From: Arthrobacter sp. FW306-2-2C-D06B
GTDB lineage: Bacteria > Actinomycetota > Actinomycetes > Actinomycetales > Micrococcaceae
Assembly: GCF_021789175.1 (NCBI RefSeq)
Contig: NZ_CP084560.1
Coordinates: forward strand, 3,100,001-3,164,000
DNA: 64,000 nt
Reading direction: 5' to 3'
Shown: positions 49,001-55,529 of the stretch, in pieces
How the letters are laid out: each line of letters opens with the position of its first letter
How positions within the stretch are numbered: the first letter of the stretch is position 1
The notes under the pieces: generated by a model
Databases searched by the model: none
Seen by the model: the letters and a program-made list of their open reading frames with translations, nothing else
Told to the model about the DNA's origin: nothing
Made by a program: the position numbers and the translations under genes

Positions 49001-50878
49001 GCCAAGGTCATAGAGGAAGAAGTCCCGGTGGTCGGCAGTCTCAATCTCGAAAGGCCGCTCATCGAGAACCTCAAGGCCAAGATTGTGGAAGTAGGGCAGG
49101 ATCTGGCTCAGGCTCTTGGGCTCCAAAAGGTAGAGCTTGACTCGGGCATCCTCTTCGAGCAGCTCGCCGGCGCCGTTGGGCAGGTAGACATGCACTCCGG
49201 GGACCGCCTGGACAGCGACGGCGTCCCGGTCAGTCGTGGCGGCATACTTCTCGAAACGCTCAATGTCCTTGAGGGCGTCCTCGACTTCGTAGTCGACACG
49301 GTAGCCGGCGGGAAACGCATCCGCCCACAGGGCTGACAGTCGCTCGGCATCCAGACCGCTGGTGTTCTCACGAAGCACCTCCGCAATTCCTTCGGCCCAT
49401 GACCGCGAAGCCCGGACAAGCCGCTTTTCGAGTTCACCGGCGTCGACGTCGCGGAGCTCCGCCTCCCGTGGCAGCCGGATACGGAAGAACACCCTTGAGA
49501 GTGCGGACTCCGTGATCCGGGCCTCGTAGTCAATGCTCTCGGCTTCGAAAGTTTCGCGGAGTTCCTGCTCGATTCGTTGCCGGACGTTGGTGGTGTAGCG
49601 GTCACGGGGCAGGTAGACCAGTGCCGACATGAACCGGCCGTAGATATCCGGGCGCAGGAAAAGCTTCGTGCGGCGCCGTTCCTGCAGACGCTGGATGCCC
49701 AAAGCCGTTGCTGCCAGGTCCTCGGTCTCGATCTGGAAGAGTTCATCACGAGGGTAGGTCTCGAGAATACCGACGAGGTCCTTGCCCGAGTGGGAGTCCG
49801 GCGGGAAACCGGCCGAGCGGAGCACGGCGTCGACCTTTTCCCGAACGATGGGGATGTTCCTTACGGACCCGGTATACGCGCTCGTGGCGAAGAGGCCGAT
49901 GAAGCGGCGCTCACCGTTGACGTTGCCAGCGACATCGAAGCTCTTGACACCGATGTAGTCCAGGTACGCGGGGCGGTGCACGGTAGACCGCGAGTTGGCT
50001 TTGGTGATCACCAAGGCGCGCTTCTCGCGAGCCTTGCGGCGTCCGGCGTCGGTAAGGTGCTGGATTTGGTGCGGGTGGTCCCCCGCCCTCAAGAGTCCCA
50101 AACCGCTCGCTTCGCGCAACTCAAGGACGTCTTCACCGTTCTCGGTGATGAGGTCGTATTCCCTGTAACCCAGGAACGTGAAGTTGCCGTTGTCCAGCCA
50201 GCGCAGCAGGTCCTGCGCTTGCCTGAGCTCCGCGATGTCTTCCGGGTGGGCCACCTTGTCGAGGGACGATGCCAGCTCGAGCGCCTTGGTGCGCATTTTG
50301 GGCCAGTCTTCGACGGCGGCGCGGACGTCGTTCAGGACCCGGTGGATTCCGTCCACGAGCTCCTTCTGGAAGTCGTCGGCCACTCTGTCAACCTCGACGG
50401 CGATCCACGACTCCATGTGGGAGACGTTGTCACCTTGCGAGATCAGATGGGCGATATTCGGCATCGCCGCGGTGTCACCGCTTGAGATGCCGATATTCGA
50501 CGGCACCCTGGCAATATCGGACAGATCGCCGGTGACGTGATCACGCGAAACCACGAAGAGCGGGTGCATGACAAGCCGGATAGCGCAGTTCTGGCGAACC
50601 AGTTCGGCGTTCACCGAGTCCACCAGGAATGGCATGTCGTCCGTGACGATGTACAGGATGCTGCGATCACCCTCGTTGGCAATCCTGACATTGGCGGTGC
50701 CCGGCTTGCGGCTCTGCCCCGTTTCCCGGTGTGCCGCCGCCCTCGAGGTCAACTGCTCGGCAGCGTATCCGCGCGCGTCCTCCTCTGCGAGATGCTCATA
50801 GTAGTCCCCGAAGAACCCTTCCCGGACTACTGCAGGTTTAGAACGATCCTCCACGCTGGATCCTGACGACATCGACAA
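46019..50878 (-). CDS. gdh: NAD-specific glutamate dehydrogenase, large (L-180) class
   Basis: 1619 residues, the size of the 180-kDa class found in Streptomyces and mycobacteria. The N-terminal regulatory half has ACT-like segments ([34 protein letters not shown]). The catalytic centre includes [43 protein letters not shown] with the substrate and catalytic lysines, then [19 protein letters not shown] (NAD site) and [15 protein letters not shown]. It oxidises glutamate to 2-oxoglutarate and ammonia. It is a single gene between pdtaS and the CpaE-like gene. The long open frame on the opposite strand is codon-bias shadow. Confidence 0.95.
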   Translation of the reverse strand: [1619 protein letters not shown]

Positions 50879-50929
50879 ACGCCTCCATCACATCTCAAAT
50901 GCTGCGTCCTTGCAGCCCACATGGCGAGC

Positions 50930-52243
50930 CTAACGCTTTAGACGACGCCTTGCTCTGGAATAAACGACAGAGGATTTGCCATTTTGCTGGACGGGTGCAC
51001 AGACCATTTTTGCGATTGCGAGCCGCAATGCAGATTCGGGCGCAGCTTCGAAGAGCACAGCGCCGGACAACAGGGCAGCGTCGCACGCTTCAGGATCGGA
51101 TGGAAGGAATACCTCGATGCCATGACCGGGGCCGTACCGCTCCCATGCCTCGCGGAGTTCACGTTCGGGTGAGCGGCCAGCCGATGCGGCCCGGACCTTG
51201 TTCAATACCACGCGGGGAGCCGCATGCGGGACTGCCCGTTCAAGCTCGGCGAGGCCACGTACGAGTCGCGGAACCCCGACCGCATCGGCCGCGCCGACGG
51301 CGTAAACGGTGTCCGCCAGTTCGATGCTGCGGAGGGTTGCCGCATTGCGTCGAGGGGCCATGGTGTCGAAGCTGAGTTCCTCGTCCGCTTCGAGGCAGAA
51401 ACCTGCATCGACCACGACGACGTCGGCGATCGCCTTGGCGAGTTCAAGTACCGACGAAAGCGCGGCGGCCCGGAGCTCCGGCCACCGGTCCGCGCGGGTA
51501 ATGCCGGTAAGAACCCGGAAACTCGTGGCCTTGGCGAAGACCGGCGCGGCGATCCGCTTGAGGGAGTCAGCATCCAGCAATCCCTGGTCCGCCAGTCGAC
51601 AAGATTGCGCCAGTCCGGCGGATTCGTCCAGCAAACCAAGCGATGCTGCGACACTGGCCCCGTAGCTGTCTGCATCGAGAAGGATCACTGATTTGCCTTC
51701 AGCCGCCAGTTCCGCGGCAACGTTGACAGCCACAAGAGTCCTGCCCGGTGCCCCGGTGGGCCCCCAGACTGCGATGATCCGGCCGGCGCCTGCCAGCATG
51801 CGCTCCGGTTCATCCGCCGCGCCGGTGGGACGGAGTTCTGCGCCGGTGTCCGCAAACCCGGAATCCCGATGTTCCGCGCGTCGCCTTCCCTGCCCGGGCA
51901 GCTGGCCTACGGCATCGGAAATCCTGGAAGCCAGCGTTGCCGAATCTACATCCAGCGACGCGGTCACGACGCCGATGCTCCGCAGACGGCCCGATTCCTC
52001 CGGGTCATCGCTCAGTGCAACAACGGAGACTCCGACAGCCGCCAGCCGGTCGACCAGCGACGCCGTCAATTCCTCAGCGCCTTCGGCGATGACCGCCGCG
52101 CGCGCGAGACCGCTTTGGCAAGCGGCCAGAAGTTCTGCGAGTTCACCGCACCGACGCACCACCGTCACCGGCCCGTGGAGCCGCTCGAGTCCCCCGACCA
52201 GATCCTCACGGGACTGCCCGACTGTGACAACCGGGATACTCAC
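50930..52243 (-). CDS. CpaE/TadZ-like ATPase (MinD/ParA family)
   Basis: About 437 residues from GTG 52243, overlapping the upstream stop (GTGA). An N-terminal receiver-like domain without phosphorylation logic (about 1-120) precedes the ATPase domain with the deviant P-loop WGPTGAPGRTLVAVNVA (Arg where MinD has the second Lys), LLDADSYGASVAASLGL and VVVDAGFCLEADEE. This is the actinobacterial CpaE/TadZ-like type that places the Tad pilus machine at a pole or site. It is coupled to a CpaB-like gene and could serve the tad operon at the left of the window. The first lysine of the P-loop is also absent, so hydrolysis may be weak. Confidence 0.72.
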   Translation of the reverse strand: MSIPVVTVGQSREDLVGGLERLHGPVTVVRRCGELAELLAACQSGLARAAVIAEGAEELTASLVDRLAAVGVSVVALSDDPEESGRLRSIGVVTASLDVDSATLASRISDAVGQLPGQGRRRAEHRDSGFADTGAELRPTGAADEPERMLAGAGRIIAVWGPTGAPGRTLVAVNVAAELAAEGKSVILLDADSYGASVAASLGLLDESAGLAQSCRLADQGLLDADSLKRIAAPVFAKATSFRVLTGITRADRWPELRAAALSSVLELAKAIADVVVVDAGFCLEADEELSFDTMAPRRNAATLRSIELADTVYAVGAADAVGVPRLVRGLAELERAVPHAAPRVVLNKVRAASAGRSPERELREAWERYGPGHGIEVFLPSDPEACDAALLSGAVLFEAAPESALRLAIAKMVCAPVQQNGKSSVVYSRARRRLKR

Positions 52244-52884
52244 TTGCCGGCACCGCCCGGATTCCAAACCACGGCAATCTTCGCTTTGTTCGCCTGCGCT
52301 CCAAGAAGTTTCGGCATCTGCTCATCGGTCACCAGGACCAGAACCACTTTCTCCTTGGACGCTCCGAGGGTGGAGGCGCCCTCCGTGACCTGGGCGATCT
52401 CGGCACCCGGCAACAATAACTGCGGCGTGCCGAAACCGTTCCGGGCGTCGGCGTGTGCTACCCAGACGTCAACGCGGGATCCTGCCACAGCCTGCGAAGG
52501 CAGTGATTCCTGGATCGCGATCGCCACCGGTTTGCGGTCCAGGGAGTCGGCGGCCCCCAGGCTCTCCTGCGGGATGAGTTGGTTCTTGGCAATTCTCTGA
52601 ACGGCGACTTTACCTTCGGGCAGACCGTCAGCCAGAGTCAGGTAACTGGACTCAACGTCGTCGAGCCGGACTTTGACGATCGCAAGATCGTCCTTGCTGA
52701 CCTTCTGGCCCACGGCAATCGACTCGCGCGCCGCATAGACCTGAGTGGTACGGTCCGCGGTTCCAACGAGGGCGATGACTCCAGCCAGCGATGCCAAGAC
52801 CAGGAGAATCCCCACCAATAGTCGCGGATCCCTCCATGACGGTTTCTTGAGCCGCGCTGCAGCGGCCGCGGTAGTTACACCCAT
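52240..52884 (-). CDS. SAF-domain protein, CpaB/RcpC-like
   Basis: 214 residues. One membrane segment (LLVGILLVLASLAGVIALVG, about 22-42) is followed by a SAF domain (about 48-110: VYAARESIAVGQKVSKDDLAIVKVRLDD...EGKVAVQRIAKNQLIPQESL), then a region typical of CpaB/RcpC (VAIAIQESLPSQAVAGSRVDVWVAHAD). CpaB-like proteins are periplasmic or cell-wall parts of Tad pili in other bacteria. The pair with the CpaE-like gene suggests a displaced part of the Tad system. FlgA and antifreeze-type SAF proteins are the alternatives. Confidence 0.72.
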   Translation of the reverse strand: MGVTTAAAAARLKKPSWRDPRLLVGILLVLASLAGVIALVGTADRTTQVYAARESIAVGQKVSKDDLAIVKVRLDDVESSYLTLADGLPEGKVAVQRIAKNQLIPQESLGAADSLDRKPVAIAIQESLPSQAVAGSRVDVWVAHADARNGFGTPQLLLPGAEIAQVTEGASTLGASKEKVVLVLVTDEQMPKLLGAQANKAKIAVVWNPGGAGK

Positions 52885-53037
52885 CCTTGCTCCCCCGTTT
52901 GCATAGTTTGTCCGCGTCGACGTTCGGTGGCCTTTATTCTGACTGGAAGGGCGTTCCTTCCGAAAGCTAAATGCCCCAAATTACGTCAACCTGTGGATAA
53001 CCCCGGCAACTGGGTCGAACAGTGGCAAAATGGATGC

Positions 53038-53253
53038 ATGCCCCGATTCCTCACCCTCGCTGATGTCGCCGAACAGCTTCAGATCAACTCGCCGCAGGCA
53101 TACGCGCTCGTGCGAAGCGGAGAGCTCAAGGCGATCCAAGTGGGTGGCAGGGGCCAGTGGCGCGTCGAAGAGAAGATGCTCGAGCAGTACATCGAGGAAC
53201 GCTACGCCGAGGCGAGCAGGATCATCCAAGAGGCCAAATCCAAGTCCTCCTGA
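53038..53253 (+). CDS. Small MerR/excisionase-type DNA-binding protein (BldC-like)
   Basis: 71 residues: MPRFLTLADVAEQLQINSPQAYALVRSGELKAIQVGGRGQWRVEEKMLEQYIEERYAEASRIIQEAKSKSS. The L-T-x-x-D-V-A...G-E-L-K-A-I-x-V-G-G-x-x-x-W-R pattern is the HTH_17/excisionase-family winged helix, related to BldC. A short helical tail follows. It is a conserved housekeeping gene in many Actinobacteria rather than a phage Xis, as no element is near it. The ATG at 53038 starts exactly at the fold. Confidence 0.82.
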   Translation: MPRFLTLADVAEQLQINSPQAYALVRSGELKAIQVGGRGQWRVEEKMLEQYIEERYAEASRIIQEAKSKSS

Positions 53254-53298
53254 TCTTTGCCACCGCCCCAGGCTGCGCCGGCGGGGAGGTTGGCCGGG

Positions 53299-53871
53299 CT
53301 AGAAGTCCTGGCCCCGCAATGAGCGCAGCGCGGCAAGGGCCTGGAACGGAATTGTCGCCACAGACACGACGTTTCGCGACCGGCGGACTTCGCCCGGCAA
53401 CACGACGGCGAGATCAAAGTGATCCTTGCCCACGCGATCAATGACGCCCCGCATGGTCCGCTCCGCCCGCGCCGACTCAAGCAGATGAACCGCCAGCTCT
53501 GCCCTGTCGCGGGCCAGCATTCGGAGAGCACTGGCCAAACCAAGCCGCTGCGACGCCTTCGATTGACCTGGCCGCACTTGCCGTCCTAGGCCCTCATACG
53601 CCAATGCAGCCGTGACAGGCACCAACCACTGGTGGCGACCTTCGTCGAGGACCAACGATTCGCTGCCGACATGGCTAAGCGTCCCGGACACCTGCGTACC
53701 GGACCGGAGCGTCACATCGATCTTCTGGCCGATTGCTCCACGTAGCCTGTCGGAGACCTCGATTCCGGCCAGCTCCACCCGGGCTCGCTCTGAAATTTCG
53801 GATTCAAGTCCCAGCAATCGTTCAGAGGCCAGTTGTGCCTCCATGTCTTCAAACAGAGCATCCCAACGCAT
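53299..53871 (-). CDS. Conserved actinobacterial hypothetical protein
   Basis: 190 residues from ATG 53871 (MRWDALFEDMEAQL...), which fits actinobacterial relatives better than the ATG at 53892. An N-terminal helix with acidic residues is followed by two similar beta modules (QKIDVTLRSGTQVSGTLSHVGSESLVLDEGRHQWLVPVTAAL and ERTMRGVIDRVGKDHFDLAVVLPGEVRRSRNVVSVATIPFQAL), each reminiscent of an SH3- or Sm-like barrel. Function unknown; no membrane part. It is convergent with the small regulator gene. Confidence 0.75.
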   Translation of the reverse strand: MRWDALFEDMEAQLASERLLGLESEISERARVELAGIEVSDRLRGAIGQKIDVTLRSGTQVSGTLSHVGSESLVLDEGRHQWLVPVTAALAYEGLGRQVRPGQSKASQRLGLASALRMLARDRAELAVHLLESARAERTMRGVIDRVGKDHFDLAVVLPGEVRRSRNVVSVATIPFQALAALRSLRGQDF

Positions 53872-53970
53872 TGCGTCAGCGTAAGCGGGCACCCCTCAAT
53901 GGTCAATCTTTCGTCATCGACGCCAGACCGCTAGACAAATCCCACTCTTTGTGGTCAAAATAAATAAATC

Positions 53971-54010
53971 TCTATCAAACAGCATCAAATGACATCAAAT
54001 GGCATCAATT
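53971..54010. repeat. Four 10-bp tandem repeats upstream of the LysM gene
   Basis: Period exactly 10 bp: TCTATCAAAC, AGCATCAAAT, GACATCAAAT, GGCATCAATT, core CATCAAAT. They sit just before the ribosome site of the LysM gene, within an AT-rich stretch that is unusual for this genome. One repeat per helical turn suits cooperative binding of a MerR/BldC-type protein along one DNA face. Confidence 0.65.
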
Positions 54011-54025
54011 GGGTAAGGGGAACCC

Positions 54026-54811
54026 ATGGAACAGACGAACAAACCCGTTCGGAACGATGTCGCGATGGCGGCGACCATCCTTGTGCTCGCTCTTTTGCTC
54101 GCTGTCGCTGGACTGATCTTGGTCGACCGATGGCACTCCGCAGCAGGACGACTCCAGGAACCCACGTTCGAAGACCTCCTGGGAGTCATCGCAACTGCCG
54201 CCGGTCTGGCGATCGGAGCCTGGTGGATCGCGACGTTCCTCTTGGCAATGGCGGCCGCGCTTCTCCGGCAAGCGGGAAAGGATCGCTGCGCGAGTGCCAC
54301 CGCCAAACTCAGCCCTGCCTTCATGGTCAGACTGGCTGGTGCAATTCTGGGCCTGAGTCTCGTGGGAATCCCCTTAGCGAATGCGTCTCCGGCACAGTCT
54401 GAACCAGCGTGGAGCCCGGCAAACGGCTCAACGCCTTCCGGCGGCATCTCTGCCCAATGGACACCCTCCTCCAGTCCTTCTCCCCACCTCCCAGTCGTGC
54501 CCTCGCTTGAGTCCAGTTCTTCGGAGATCGACCCCCATTGGCAACCCCGCGCACCTGTCGCCGAGCCGGGGCTTCTGGGTCCCGGGCCGCAGCGCGCCGC
54601 GGAACAGCCGGCGTCGCCAAATCAAGGCGAAGTGGTGGTGAAGCGGGGAGATTCACTGTGGTCGATTGCTACCCGGCAGCTGGGGCCTATGGCCAGCGAC
54701 GTGGACGTCGCCCTCCACTGGCCGAAGTGGTACGCCGCAAACAGGCACGTGATCGGAAACGACCCGGGTTTCCTTGTCCCGGGTCAGATCCTGCAACCAC
54801 CGCCCAACTAG
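54026..54811 (+). CDS. LysM-domain membrane protein
   Basis: 261 residues. Two or three hydrophobic segments (ATILVLALLLAVAGLILVDRW, IATAAGLAIGAWWIATFLLAMAAALL, FMVRLAGAILGLSLVGIPLANAS) precede a Pro/Ser-rich linker and a C-terminal LysM domain (about 203-258: VVVKRGDSLWSIATRQLGPMASDVDVALHWPKWYAANRHVIGNDPGFLVPGQIL). LysM binds peptidoglycan GlcNAc, so the protein ties the membrane to the wall. GGGGA precedes the ATG, and the upstream 10-bp repeats suggest specific regulation. Confidence 0.85.
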   Translation: MEQTNKPVRNDVAMAATILVLALLLAVAGLILVDRWHSAAGRLQEPTFEDLLGVIATAAGLAIGAWWIATFLLAMAAALLRQAGKDRCASATAKLSPAFMVRLAGAILGLSLVGIPLANASPAQSEPAWSPANGSTPSGGISAQWTPSSSPSPHLPVVPSLESSSSEIDPHWQPRAPVAEPGLLGPGPQRAAEQPASPNQGEVVVKRGDSLWSIATRQLGPMASDVDVALHWPKWYAANRHVIGNDPGFLVPGQILQPPPN

Positions 54812-54880
54812 CACTCGGGCTGCCACCATCCGAACTACCATCACCCGCCGTCAACCAGCGATTCGTCACCGAGGAAGCAC

Positions 54881-55393
54881 ATGAGCGCATCACCAGCCGT
54901 CCACAGCCTGCCCAATGCAATCGTCCAGGCGACTTCGTCGATTGCCTCCCGTTCAATCGTGGCGTCACCCCCGGCCAAATCCCGAACGGACGGGCCATCC
55001 GGAAGGGGGCCCTCTTCTGCCCGCAAAGCGGCCCAGATCCGCAGCCTCGACGGCGAAATCCGCGCACTGGCCCGCAGCATCGCCCAAGCCGCGGTCGAAG
55101 TCCTTGCCGGTACCCGGCCGGTGCAACAGCTCTCACGGACCCTGGACCCCGGATGCCTCGGCGCGCTGCAACACCGGGCAGCACTGACGCGAGCCCATGC
55201 TGCCAACTCCCAAAGCGGGCAACCCCGCGTTCACCGAAGTCCGATGGTCCGCTCCGTGCGTGTCTGCGCTGTAAACGACGGAGTGTACGAGGCCAGCTTG
55301 GTTGTCTCGGAAGAACTCCGCTCCCGAGCAGTAGCCATGAGGCTGGAAGAGAGCAACGGCGCTTGGAAAGTCACGGCCCTCGAAATCGGCTGA
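54881..55393 (+). CDS. Rv3235-like protein
   Basis: 170 residues. The N-terminal 50 residues are low-complexity (Ser/Ala/Pro-rich); the C-terminal part (EIRALARSIAQAAVEVLAGTRPVQQLSRTLDPGCLGALQHRAAL...VRSVRVCAVNDGVYEASLVVSEELRSRAVAMRLEESNGAWKVTALEIG) is the Rv3235 family, conserved upstream of secA in Actinobacteria. It is cytosolic, of unknown function, and looks like a two-layer alpha/beta domain. It may be co-transcribed with the LysM gene (70 bp gap). A strong terminator follows. Confidence 0.85.
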   Translation: MSASPAVHSLPNAIVQATSSIASRSIVASPPAKSRTDGPSGRGPSSARKAAQIRSLDGEIRALARSIAQAAVEVLAGTRPVQQLSRTLDPGCLGALQHRAALTRAHAANSQSGQPRVHRSPMVRSVRVCAVNDGVYEASLVVSEELRSRAVAMRLEESNGAWKVTALEIG

Positions 55394-55405
55394 CGGGGCC
55401 CAAAA

Positions 55406-55462
55406 GCAGCAAAACGGAAAGGGACCAGAACGGGTGTTCTGGTCCCTCTCCGTTTTTGCTGC
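55406..55462. terminator. Bidirectional terminator between the Rv3235-like gene and secA
   Basis: A 26-bp near-perfect inverted repeat (GCAGCAAAAACGG-type arms, one bulge) with a GGGT loop. The stem contains an A run on one side and a T run on the other, so it works in both directions for these convergent genes. Confidence 0.85.
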
Positions 55463-55529
55463 AGGCATCCGTTCGTTGGACACGTCCGGCGGTTGCGGCG
55501 TCAGCTACATGCGTCAGGCAATCGAGATG

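Noticed and set aside
46127..49336. A 1069-codon open frame on the plus strand opposite the glutamate dehydrogenase gene
   Set aside because: It is a codon-bias shadow of a high-GC gene; the translation has no recognisable domain, and the minus-strand NAD-GDH is unmistakable along its whole length.
53038..53253. The small HTH protein as a phage excisionase
   Set aside because: There is no integrase or attachment site near it, and it lies in conserved chromosomal backbone, so a cellular BldC-like regulator fits better.
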